The translations under genes were made by a program, and so were the position numbers. Of a stretch of DNA of 6,543 bases, positions 1 through 5,952 are shown one piece after another. The notes beneath the pieces were generated by a model that did not search any database, had not been told where the DNA came from, and saw only the letters and a program-made list of their open reading frames with translations. The stretch's first letter is position 1, and each line of letters starts with the position of its first letter. Source of the stretch: CBDTTM01 sp965363355 (lineage in GTDB: Bacteria; Bacillota; Negativicutes; Selenomonadales; Selenomonadaceae); assembly GCA_965363355.1 (NCBI GenBank), contig CBDTTM010000149.1, positions 1 to 6,543 on the forward strand, read 5' to 3'.

Positions 1-370
1 TAAGACGGCATTTATTATTGGCCTTTTTCAGGTGCTGTCCTTGGTTCCGGGAACATCGCGTTCTGGTTCGACGATTCTTGGTGCTATTTTGTTTGGTACA
101 TCTCGTACGGTGGCCGCTGAGTTTACGTTCTTTTTGGCGATACCGGTTATGTTCGGCGCTAGTTTCTTGAAAATAGTAAAGTTTGGTTGGCATTACACGG
201 GAGCGGAAGTCGTTATTTTGCTCGTCGGCATGATTGTTGCATTTTTTGTTTCGATTTTATCCATTAAGTTTTTGATGCGTTATATCAAGCACAATGACTT
301 TAAAGCATTTGGTTGGTATCGTATTATTGTCGGAATTTTGGTTTTGGCATACTTTTATTTCACGAAATGA
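1..370 (+). CDS. uppP: Undecaprenyl-diphosphate phosphatase, C-terminal part (5' end outside window)
   Basis: An integral membrane enzyme of the UppP/BacA family. It dephosphorylates undecaprenyl diphosphate so that the lipid carrier can be reused for peptidoglycan and other envelope polymers, and its over-supply gives bacitracin resistance. The reading frame is open from base 2 and stays in frame through the possible GTG at 32, so the true start lies upstream and about 122 residues are visible. The family signature PGTSRSGSTI is intact at about bases 47-76. It is followed by three hydrophobic segments: one around FLAIPVMFGASFL, one around VVILLVGMIVAFFVSIL, and the terminal one around YRIIVGILVLAYFYF. 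The other catalytic motif of the family, (E/Q)xxxE, would lie before the window. The gene ends with TGA followed at once by a terminator, so it appears to be the last gene of its unit. Identification is firm; only the missing N-terminus is unknown. Confidence 0.93.
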   Translation, partial: KTAFIIGLFQVLSLVPGTSRSGSTILGAILFGTSRTVAAEFTFFLAIPVMFGASFLKIVKFGWHYTGAEVVILLVGMIVAFFVSILSIKFLMRYIKHNDFKAFGWYRIIVGILVLAYFYFTK

Positions 371-376
371 ATAGAC

Positions 377-419
377 GAAGGCTGGTGCTATGTTCATGGT
401 GCCAGCCTTCTTTTGTTTT
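377..419 (+). terminator. Rho-independent terminator after uppP
   Basis: GAAGGCTGG (377-385) pairs perfectly with CCAGCCTTC (402-410). The stem can extend inward through G-U, G-C and A-T pairs to a loop of about 6 bases, and is followed by TTTTGTTTT. It begins 7 bases after the uppP stop and separates uppP from the pth unit. Confidence 0.9.
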
Positions 420-436
420 ATTTGGGCGCGGTGTTT

Positions 437-465
437 TTTACGAGATGCTTTTTCTGTGATAAAAT
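437..465 (+). promoter_or_regulatory. Promoter of the pth unit (extended -10)
   Basis: TTTACG (437-442, 4 of 6 to TTGACA) is separated by 17 bases from TAAAAT (460-465, 5 of 6 to TATAAT). TGA just before the -10 hexamer gives an extended -10 (TGN). The predicted transcript would start near 471-473, downstream of the in-frame ATG at 468, which supports the later start for pth. Confidence 0.65.
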
Positions 466-485
466 AGATGGCAGATGTTTTATTT

Positions 486-491
486 GGGAGG
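486..491 (+). promoter_or_regulatory. Ribosome binding site that fixes the pth start
   Basis: GGGAGG lies 6 bases before ATG 498. It is too far downstream to serve the in-frame ATG at 468 and directly abuts the ATG at 492, so 498 is the only well-spaced start. Confidence 0.85.
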
Positions 492-497
492 ATGTTT

Positions 498-1130
498 ATG
501 AAAGTAATAGCAGGTCTTGGCAATCCAGGACAAGAATACAGTCAGACACGGCACAACGTTGGCTTTATGCTAATTGACGCATTGGCTGAGCGCTTGGGCA
601 TCACTATATGGCAGGAGAAGTTTTCGGCGCAGGTGGGCGAAGGCAGAATAGGCAGTGAAAAAGTTCTCTTGGTCAAACCGCTGACCTATATGAACAACAG
701 CGGTGAAGCGATTGGACCGTTGCTCCGTTGGTATAAGCTGGAATCGGAGGATTTGATTGTTGCACACGATGATATGGATATTCCAGCCGGAACGATGCGT
801 CTTCGCCGGAAAGGCGGATCTGGTGGACATAATGGCATAAAATCCATTTTGGAGCAGGTCGACGAAGAATTCGCCCGGGTCAGGATTGGGATAGGACGGC
901 CAGAACCTGGCTGGACTGTTGTCAATCATGTGCTCGCAAAATTCCCAGCAGAAGATCGGGAAAAAATTGATGCGGCTATAGCGGAGTTATTGCCGGCGGT
1001 TGAATGTATCGTTACCGAAGGGATCGATTTAGCAATGAATCGATTCAATCCGAAAAAAACGAAAAAGAAAATAGAAAAACCGGAAAAAAATGATGGAAAA
1101 GAAAATGCAGAAGGGCAGGAGCAGGCATGA
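498..1130 (+). CDS. pth: Peptidyl-tRNA hydrolase with Lys/Glu-rich C-terminal tail
   Basis: A cytoplasmic enzyme that cleaves the ester bond of peptidyl-tRNAs released from stalled ribosomes, recycling tRNA; usually essential. The product is 210 residues. Family motifs are all present: GLGNPG (6-11) with N9, TRHNVGF (17-23) with catalytic H19, TYMNNSG (63-69) with N66, AHDDMDIPAG (89-98) with D91, and GGSGGHNG (106-113) with N112. These correspond to N10, H20, N68, D93 and N114 of the E. coli enzyme. The usual core ends near NRFN (about 180-183). About 27 further residues form a low-complexity tail rich in Lys and Glu, probably disordered, encoded by A-rich DNA with two runs of seven A. The start at 498 is chosen because of the ribosome binding site and the predicted transcript start. 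The stop codon overlaps the ATG of the next gene (ATGA), which suggests translational coupling. Identification is secure. Confidence 0.97.
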   Translation: MKVIAGLGNPGQEYSQTRHNVGFMLIDALAERLGITIWQEKFSAQVGEGRIGSEKVLLVKPLTYMNNSGEAIGPLLRWYKLESEDLIVAHDDMDIPAGTMRLRRKGGSGGHNGIKSILEQVDEEFARVRIGIGRPEPGWTVVNHVLAKFPAEDREKIDAAIAELLPAVECIVTEGIDLAMNRFNPKKTKKKIEKPEKNDGKENAEGQEQA

Positions 1131-2356
1131 TAACAGCTTTATACGCTGATGACAATGGCGAGATTTTTGATGCGCCAGGTTTTGCTGGCATGGGGCGCAG
1201 TGGATCGGAAAATGTTTTATTGAAAGAAGAAGATCTCATCCCATTGCCGGAAAGTGCAGATTTGATGTTTTTGCCTGATCGCTTGGCAATGGGGCAAAAA
1301 GACGGTGAAGTTTTGCCGATTACAGGACGGGCTGTGGCGGCTATATTACCTGCGGGTTATACAAGGCTTTATATGCCGGCCTATAGAGTTGAGGAAGAAG
1401 CAGGACAATTGCCGCTTTATGGATATACGGCGGTTGTCCTCTATAAAGACGAGCTTTATGTTGCGGCTTTATATACAGATGAGAACAGTAAATGGGATCC
1501 AGTTCATTACAATACGCATGATTTGAAAAAATTAGTCAGTCGTACGAAAAAAGAGCTCAAGGGGAACCGTATCGTTGAACAAGTCGGTAACTGCTCCCTG
1601 TCTTGGCATTGCTGCACGGCGCAAAATTTGTTCTATCGTCGCTGGGAAGCGGGTATACCGACATCTCCGGCCTGTAATGCCAACTGTTTTGGCTGTATAT
1701 CTTTGCAACCGGCAGAGTGCTGTCCATCACCACAAAATCGCATTGATTTCCAGCCGACTCCGGAGGAAATAGCCGAGGTTGGAATCTATCATCTGGAAAT
1801 GGCTCCGGATGCGATCATCAGCTTTGGTCAGGGGTGCGAAGGCGAGCCGTCTTTGGCTGCTGATAATATTGCTGCGGGTATGAAAATCATTCGTGAGAAG
1901 ACAAGCCGCGGTCAAATCAATATAAATACGAATGCGGGCTATACAGAAGGCATTCGTAAAATCGTCGATGCAGGTTTAGATACGATGCGAGTGAGCATCA
2001 TCAGTGGATGTAAAGAAAGTTATCAAGCCTATTATCGCGGAAATTATGAGCTTGCATCGGTAATCGAATCGATAAAATATGCCAAAGCGCACGGCGTTTA
2101 CATTTCATTGAATATGCTCTATTTCCCGGGCTTCAATGACCGGGCTGAAGAGGTTGCTGGCTGGCGAGAATTTTTGCAAGCGGCACCAGTCGATATGATC
2201 CAGGTCCGCAACTTAAACATCGATCCGGATGCGTTCTTGGCGATTATGCCGCCAGCTAAAGGCAAGGCTATTGGCACAATCGAGTTCTTGCAGCAGCTTA
2301 AAAAAGATTTCCCTAAAATGGTCATTGGTAGTTTCAGCCATTATATTGAAGAGTGA
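1127..2356 (+). CDS. Radical SAM protein of unknown function, cysteine-rich
   Basis: A predicted radical SAM enzyme of 409 residues; substrate unknown. The cluster motif is CNANCFGC (C183, C187, C190; CX3CX2C), placed unusually far into the protein. The segment FGQGCEGEPSL (about 233-243) takes the place of the SAM-contacting GGE/GEP motif, and alternating strands and helices follow, such as INTNAG and DTMRVSI, as in a TIM-barrel fold. Extra cysteines flank the motif: C156, C162, C163 before it, C198 and C199 after it, then C237 and C295. They could hold a second cluster or metal, but this is inference. Residues 1 to about 150 have no cysteine and match no domain that I recognise. No signal peptide or membrane segment is visible, so it should be cytoplasmic. 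ATG 1127 overlaps the pth stop (ATGA), with AGGAG at 1117-1121 spaced 5 bases. It is therefore cotranscribed and probably translationally coupled with pth. I do not assign a pathway. Confidence 0.85.
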   Translation: MITALYADDNGEIFDAPGFAGMGRSGSENVLLKEEDLIPLPESADLMFLPDRLAMGQKDGEVLPITGRAVAAILPAGYTRLYMPAYRVEEEAGQLPLYGYTAVVLYKDELYVAALYTDENSKWDPVHYNTHDLKKLVSRTKKELKGNRIVEQVGNCSLSWHCCTAQNLFYRRWEAGIPTSPACNANCFGCISLQPAECCPSPQNRIDFQPTPEEIAEVGIYHLEMAPDAIISFGQGCEGEPSLAADNIAAGMKIIREKTSRGQININTNAGYTEGIRKIVDAGLDTMRVSIISGCKESYQAYYRGNYELASVIESIKYAKAHGVYISLNMLYFPGFNDRAEEVAGWREFLQAAPVDMIQVRNLNIDPDAFLAIMPPAKGKAIGTIEFLQQLKKDFPKMVIGSFSHYIEE

Positions 2357-2362
2357 TAGGAG

Positions 2363-2393
2363 TAGGGTGCAGTTTTATGCATCCTATTTTTTT
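2363..2393 (+). terminator. Rho-independent terminator after the radical SAM gene
   Basis: TAGGGTGCA (2363-2371) pairs with TGCATCCTA (2378-2386) as a 9-pair stem with one G-U. The loop is GTTTTA, followed by seven T. It begins 7 bases after the stop and ends the pth unit. Confidence 0.92.
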
Positions 2394-2418
2394 ATGCTTT
2401 CGTTTAAAATTCTCTGTC

Positions 2419-2447
2419 TTGCAGTGCCTGAATAAAAGTATTATACT
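2419..2447 (+). promoter_or_regulatory. Probable promoter of the nadABC operon
   Basis: TATACT (2442-2447, 5 of 6 to TATAAT) is preceded at 17 bases by TTGCAG (2419-2424, matching only the TTG of the -35 consensus). Transcription would start near 2454, at the left edge of the large inverted repeat, about 50 bases before nadA. The -35 is weak, so this is a likely but not certain promoter. Confidence 0.5.
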
Positions 2448-2448
2448 T
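2436..2448 (+). repeat. 13-base palindrome over the nad -10 element
   Basis: AAGTAT-T-ATACTT is a perfect odd palindrome that covers the predicted -10 hexamer. It could be an auxiliary operator or a chance product of the A+T-rich promoter; the sequence alone does not decide. Confidence 0.35.
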
Positions 2449-2451
2449 ATG

Positions 2452-2483
2452 ATATTGTCTACTGTCTTGACAACTGACAATAT
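2452..2483 (+). promoter_or_regulatory. 32-base dyad, candidate operator of the NAD biosynthesis operon
   Basis: A nested inverted repeat centred between 2467 and 2468. The outer arms are ATATTGTC (2452-2459) and GACAATAT (2476-2483), a perfect 8-pair match. The inner arms are TGTC (2463-2466) and GACA (2469-2472), with three unmatched bases on each side and TT in the centre. It starts at the predicted transcription start and ends 21 bases before nadA, so a bound repressor would block initiation or early elongation. The TGTC-TT-GACA core resembles, as far as I recall, the operators of NiaR (YrxA), the niacin-responsive repressor of NAD genes in Firmicutes. The dyad is seen directly; the regulator is inferred. 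Confidence 0.6.
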
Positions 2484-2493
2484 AAAATGAGAT

Positions 2494-2497
2494 GGAG
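2494..2497 (+). promoter_or_regulatory. Ribosome binding site that fixes the nadA start
   Basis: GGAG is 7 bases before ATG 2505. The in-frame ATG at 2487 lies upstream of it, and the ATG at 2501 is out of frame and too close. Confidence 0.75.
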
Positions 2498-2504
2498 AAT
2501 ATGT

Positions 2505-3428
2505 ATGACTGAACTAGATCAATACATCGATATGGTGCAAAAAATCAAAACTTTGAAAAAAGAGCGTAAGGCTGTCATTTTGGCGCATCTGTACCAGCCG
2601 GCTGAAATTCAGGAAATTGCTGATTTTACAGGAGATTCTTTTGGTCTATCACAAAAAGCAGCCCAAACGGATGCCGAAGTGATTGTCTTTTGTGGAGTTC
2701 GTTTCATGGCAGAAACTGCCAATATCTTATCGCCGGATAAAATAACTTTGCTGCCAGCGGAAAATGCCGGCTGCCGCATGTTTGACGATACACTTTCAAG
2801 TCAGCTCAAAAATCTTTTGGCACAAAAACCGGAAGCCCTCGTCGTTTCCTATGTGAATACACCAGCAGATGTCAAAGCAATGAGTGATATTTGCTGCACC
2901 TCCGCCAATGCTGTGGCGGTTGTCGAATCTTTGCCTAAGACGCGGGAAATCATTTTTGTTCCTGACCGTAATTTAGGTTCATATGTCGAAGAACAATCTG
3001 GACGAAAAATGTCTTGTTGGCAAGGTGCCTGTCCGACACATGACAATCTGACGCTGGCAGAACTGGACACTTGCCGCAAAAAGCATCCGAAGGCTCTCGT
3101 ATTGATGCACCCAGAGTGTACAGCTGAGCTTCGCAATGCGGCTGACTATGTGGGAAGCACAACTGGCATCATAAAATATGCCAAAGCGAGCAGCAATGAT
3201 GAATTCATCGTGGCAACAGAATGCGGTGTACTTTATAAATTGGAGGAAGACTGCCCAAATAAAAAATTTTATTTGGCAGCGGCATCACTTGTTTGCAGCA
3301 ATATGAAAAAAACAACACTAGAAAAAGTATATAAGTCATTGCTCAACATGGAACCTCGTATCGTCGTCGAAGAGTCTATCCGTAAAAAAGCAGTGGTTGG
3401 ATTGAATCGCATGTTAGAAATTTGCTGA
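2505..3428 (+). CDS. nadA: Quinolinate synthase NadA
   Basis: A cytoplasmic [4Fe-4S] enzyme that condenses iminoaspartate with dihydroxyacetone phosphate to quinolinate, the second step of de novo NAD synthesis. The product is 307 residues, like the short NadA proteins of Thermotoga and Pyrococcus rather than the longer Bacillus form. The three cluster ligands align with those of T. maritima (C81, C168, C254): C90 in NAGCRM, C176 in GACPTH, C264 in LVCSNMKK. Other family motifs are AHLYQ (27-31), FTGDS (41-45), SYVNT (115-119), TSANAV (132-137), PDRNLG (153-158), HPEC (202-205) and DYVGSTTG (214-221). Twelve cysteines in total is high for this size; nine are not cluster ligands. The cluster is oxygen-sensitive in this family, which suits an anaerobe. 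It is the first gene of the nad operon, behind a candidate operator, and is followed 16 bases later by nadB. Confidence 0.97.
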   Translation: MTELDQYIDMVQKIKTLKKERKAVILAHLYQPAEIQEIADFTGDSFGLSQKAAQTDAEVIVFCGVRFMAETANILSPDKITLLPAENAGCRMFDDTLSSQLKNLLAQKPEALVVSYVNTPADVKAMSDICCTSANAVAVVESLPKTREIIFVPDRNLGSYVEEQSGRKMSCWQGACPTHDNLTLAELDTCRKKHPKALVLMHPECTAELRNAADYVGSTTGIIKYAKASSNDEFIVATECGVLYKLEEDCPNKKFYLAAASLVCSNMKKTTLEKVYKSLLNMEPRIVVEESIRKKAVVGLNRMLEIC

Positions 3429-3444
3429 AAGGTCGGGAAAATTT

Positions 3445-5013
3445 ATGCAGCGTTATATGTTGAATTTTAAAACGCAAGAACTTCGACAACCCAAATGTGA
3501 TTGTCTTATCATTGGCTCTGGGGTTGCTGGGTTGATGACGGCAATTCATGCGGCAGAAGAGGGACTTGATGTCATTGTCGCGGCTAAGGATACTTTAGAA
3601 GACAGCAATTCAAATAAAGCGCAAGGCGGGATAGCCGCAGCTTTTGGTGACGATGATGCGCCAAAGCTGCATGCGGCGGATACCTTTGTTGCCGGAGCGG
3701 GGCTTTGCCAGGAAGATATCGTAAAAATGGTTGTTTCGGATGGTCCTCTAGCGGTAAAAGATTTGATTGCGATGGGAGCGGTGTTCGATCGAAAGCAAGA
3801 CGGCAGTCTATCATTAGGCCGTGAGGGCTGCCACAGCCGCCACCGCATTTTACATGCAAAAGGGGATGCCACGGGCGCAGAAGTCATTCGTTCTTTATTG
3901 GTGGCAGTGAAAAAGCATCCGAACATAAAGATTTTGGAACATACCTATATTGCTGATGTGTTGACGCGGGCTGGTCGCTGTTATGGTGCACTGGCAATTG
4001 AGCAAAAAAAACCAGTTTTTTTGCGTGCTGGAGCAGTTGTTTTGGCTACAGGCGGAGCCGGTAGACTCTTTGAACACACGACCAATCCCGAAGGTGCGAG
4101 CGGCAGTGGATTGGCGATAGCTTATCGTGCCGGAGCAGAGCTTTCAGATTTGGAATTCGTGCAGTTCCATCCAACAGCATTGGCACTTAAAGGCTGTCCT
4201 AATTTTTTGATTTCAGAGGCAGTACGCGGCGAAGGGGCTTTTTTACGCAATGAAAAAGGAAAACGCTTCATGTCAGCATATCATCCGATGGCGGAGCTTG
4301 CGCCTCGTGATGTTGTGGCGAGAGCCATTTTTTGCGAGATGGGGGAAGAAAAAGATAAGCAGGTATATCTTGATGCGACGCAGATCCCTGCCGTAGAAAA
4401 GCGTTTTCCGATGATCGCTGCTACTTGCAATCAATATGGACTGCATATAGAAAGACAATGGATTCCTATAGCGCCGGCAGCTCACTACATGATGGGTGGC
4501 GTGCGTACGGACGCTGAAGGGAAGACGAATATAAAAGGACTCTTTGCCTGCGGGGAAGCAGCATGCACAGGGCTGCATGGAGCCAATCGCTTGGCTAGCA
4601 ATTCCCTTTTGGAGGGGCTTGTATTTGGCAAACGCATGGCAGCGGCGATCCGTGAGCAACAAGACAAGCAGGCAGAAGATTTTGATTGGCAGTATGATCG
4701 TTTGGTTGAAAAACCTTTGTCTAGTGACATCGCTGGATTACAGAGCAAGATGAGCCGTTATTTGGGAATTGTCCGAGACCAATCAGGGCTTGAAGCTTTG
4801 TATGGGTATTTGCGAGGCCGACAGGCAGCACTAGAGAGAACTGCAGCCCTTGATCGAAATACTATGGAATATAGAAATATGCTGATCGTTGCCGGACTTA
4901 TGACGGATGCTGCCTTAAAGCGCAAAGAAAGCCGAGGCGCACATTACCGCCGTGATTTTATAGAGAAAGAGGAACGGTGGCAAAAACACATCATAGAAAG
5001 GTGGCAGGCTTGA
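3445..5013 (+). CDS. nadB: L-aspartate oxidase NadB
   Basis: A cytoplasmic FAD enzyme that oxidises L-aspartate to iminoaspartate, the unstable substrate handed to NadA. Family enzymes reoxidise FAD with oxygen or fumarate. The product is 522 residues, normal length. The dinucleotide-binding motif GSGVAG (24-29) opens an FAD domain, and SNKAQGGIAAA (56-66) is the flavin-contacting stretch. REGCHSRHRI begins at R126. Active-site residues match the E. coli enzyme: H242 in QFHPTA, R288 in LAPRD, H347 in AAHYMMGG and R382 in GANRLASNS. The C-terminal helical domain carries ESRGAHYRRDF (495-505), typical of NadB and related to succinate dehydrogenase flavoproteins; the operon context and SNKAQGG favour NadB. 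ATG 3445 follows GGGA at 6 bases, and the N-terminal RYMLNF segment is family-like, so it is preferred to ATG 3457. The stop overlaps the nadC start by one base. Confidence 0.97.
   Translation: MQRYMLNFKTQELRQPKCDCLIIGSGVAGLMTAIHAAEEGLDVIVAAKDTLEDSNSNKAQGGIAAAFGDDDAPKLHAADTFVAGAGLCQEDIVKMVVSDGPLAVKDLIAMGAVFDRKQDGSLSLGREGCHSRHRILHAKGDATGAEVIRSLLVAVKKHPNIKILEHTYIADVLTRAGRCYGALAIEQKKPVFLRAGAVVLATGGAGRLFEHTTNPEGASGSGLAIAYRAGAELSDLEFVQFHPTALALKGCPNFLISEAVRGEGAFLRNEKGKRFMSAYHPMAELAPRDVVARAIFCEMGEEKDKQVYLDATQIPAVEKRFPMIAATCNQYGLHIERQWIPIAPAAHYMMGGVRTDAEGKTNIKGLFACGEAACTGLHGANRLASNSLLEGLVFGKRMAAAIREQQDKQAEDFDWQYDRLVEKPLSSDIAGLQSKMSRYLGIVRDQSGLEALYGYLRGRQAALERTAALDRNTMEYRNMLIVAGLMTDAALKRKESRGAHYRRDFIEKEERWQKHIIERWQA
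4997..5004 (+). promoter_or_regulatory. Ribosome binding site of nadC, inside the end of nadB
   Basis: AAAGGTGG lies 8 bases before ATG 5013 and within the last nadB codons. It supports 5013 over the in-frame GTG at 4977. Confidence 0.7.
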
Positions 5014-5858
5014 TGGAAATCAGCAGTTTTAAGTTAGAGCGATATTTACGCGATTGGCTCGAAGAAGATATTGGCAGTGGAGATATCACGACAAACAGCA
5101 TTGTTTCAGCTGATGCGAAAACGCAAGCAGTAATTCATGCCAAAGAGGCGGGCCGACTGGCTGGCAGTGAGGTTTCGATGTGTGTGTTCCATTTGCTCGA
5201 TCATGGGCTTGAAATAAAAATTTTAAAAAAAGATGGAGATTTTTTAAAACCAGGTGATGTCATTGCTAAAATTGAGGGGAATGCGAGGGCTATCTTAACC
5301 GGAGAAAGGTTAGCCTTGAATCTTTTGCAGCATTTGAGCGGGATTGCAACACGCACGGCTGGTTTTGTCGAACTTGTGGATGATTATCAAACGAGAATTG
5401 TCGATACAAGAAAAACGATTCCGGGTCTACGCCTGTTGGAAAAGTATGCGGTCCGAATTGGCGGAGGACATAATCATCGCTTGGGCCTTTTTGATGCTGT
5501 GCTGATAAAGGATAACCATATCAAGGTCGCTGGTGGAATTTGCCCGGCAATAGAGATGGCACGGCGGGGAATCTCTCATACGAGCAAGATTGAAATCGAA
5601 GTGGAATCTTTAGCTGAGGTGCAGCAGGCTTTGTCAGCTGGAGCTGATATCATCATGCTCGATAATATGAATCCACAAGACATGAGGACAGCCGTAGGAA
5701 TTATCGGCAAGAAAGCTTTAACAGAAGCTTCTGGCGGCATAAATGAACAAAACATAAAGGCGGCAGCAGCTGCCGGTGTCGATGTGATTTCGATTGGGGC
5801 TTTGACGCATTCAGTAAAAGCTTTGGATATAAGTTTGGACATAGGAGCTATCAAATAA
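5013..5858 (+). CDS. nadC: Nicotinate-nucleotide pyrophosphorylase (quinolinate phosphoribosyltransferase) NadC
   Basis: A cytoplasmic enzyme that joins quinolinate to PRPP with loss of CO2, giving nicotinate mononucleotide, the end of the de novo branch. The product is 281 residues, typical of the type II phosphoribosyltransferase family. The N-terminal segment with LEEDIGSGDITT (16-27) precedes TGERLALNLLQHLSG (96-110). The substrate-binding motifs are DTRKTIPG (131-138; R133, K134), GGGHNHRLGL (150-159; H155, R156), LIKDNHI (164-170; K166), EIEVES (194-199; E196), LDNM (216-219; D217) and EASGGI (238-243). GVDVISIGALTHS (255-267) forms the phosphate-binding end. All expected active-site residues are present. 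It overlaps nadB by one base (TGATG), so the two are likely translationally coupled. It is the last gene of the operon, and its final codons form half of the terminator stem. Confidence 0.97.
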   Translation: MEISSFKLERYLRDWLEEDIGSGDITTNSIVSADAKTQAVIHAKEAGRLAGSEVSMCVFHLLDHGLEIKILKKDGDFLKPGDVIAKIEGNARAILTGERLALNLLQHLSGIATRTAGFVELVDDYQTRIVDTRKTIPGLRLLEKYAVRIGGGHNHRLGLFDAVLIKDNHIKVAGGICPAIEMARRGISHTSKIEIEVESLAEVQQALSAGADIIMLDNMNPQDMRTAVGIIGKKALTEASGGINEQNIKAAAAAGVDVISIGALTHSVKALDISLDIGAIK

Positions 5859-5874
5859 AGATAGCTCTTTTTTT
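5845..5874 (+). terminator. Rho-independent terminator of the nad operon, overlapping the nadC end
   Basis: GAGCTATC (5845-5852) and GATAGCTC (5860-5867) form a perfect 8-pair stem. The loop AAATAAA contains the nadC stop codon, and seven T follow. The left arm encodes the last residues of NadC (GAI). Confidence 0.93.
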
Positions 5875-5878
5875 ATGG

Positions 5879-5904
5879 AATAGTTGAACTTTCTGAAAAC
5901 TATT
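5879..5904 (+). repeat. Inverted repeat across the hsp20 -35 region
   Basis: AATAGTT (5879-5885) and AACTATT (5898-5904) are perfect 7-base inverted arms, 12 bases apart, enclosing most of the -35 and spacer. The centre-to-centre distance is about two helical turns. It could be an operator for a heat or stress repressor, but arms this A+T-rich may arise by chance. Confidence 0.35.
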
Positions 5905-5911
5905 ATATAAT
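5884..5911 (+). promoter_or_regulatory. Housekeeping-type promoter of the hsp20 gene
   Basis: TTGAAC (5884-5889, 4 of 6 to TTGACA), a spacer of 16 bases, then a perfect TATAAT (5906-5911). The leader would be about 35 bases. I see no CIRCE element (TTAGCACTC-N9-GAGTGCTAA), so HrcA control is not indicated. Confidence 0.75.
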
Positions 5912-5937
5912 GTAATTAATATATTTGAGAGGGAAAT

Positions 5938-5944
5938 AAGGGGG
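5938..5944 (+). promoter_or_regulatory. Ribosome binding site of hsp20, supports a GTG start
   Basis: AAGGGGG is 8 bases before GTG 5953. It is also 6 bases before an out-of-frame ATG at 5951 that overlaps the GTG (ATGTG). Confidence 0.75.
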
Positions 5945-5952
5945 TATTCAAT

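Noticed and set aside
468..497. An upstream in-frame ATG (468) as the start of pth
   Set aside because: It lies before the GGGAGG ribosome binding site and slightly upstream of the predicted transcript start, and adds ten residues before the normal MKVIAGLGNPG beginning.
2467..2472. Perfect TTGACA as the -35 of the nad promoter
   Set aside because: It sits at the dyad centre, and 16-18 bases downstream there is only AGATGG-type sequence next to the nadA ribosome binding site, so no -10 fits.
2481..2488. TATAAAAT just before nadA as the -10
   Set aside because: It has no -35 at proper distance, and the transcript would start at about the ribosome binding site, leaving almost no leader.
2487..2504. 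ATG 2487 as the start of nadA
   Set aside because: It precedes the GGAG ribosome binding site and no comparable site stands before it; it would also begin only four bases after the candidate operator.
4273..4662. 129-codon open frame on the minus strand inside nadB
   Set aside because: It lies fully opposite conserved NadB active-site segments, and the translation resembles no protein family.
4977..5012. GTG 4977 as the start of nadC
   Set aside because: It would overlap nadB by 37 bases with an extra 12 residues, whereas ATG 5013 has AAAGGTGG at 8 bases and a one-base overlap with the nadB stop.
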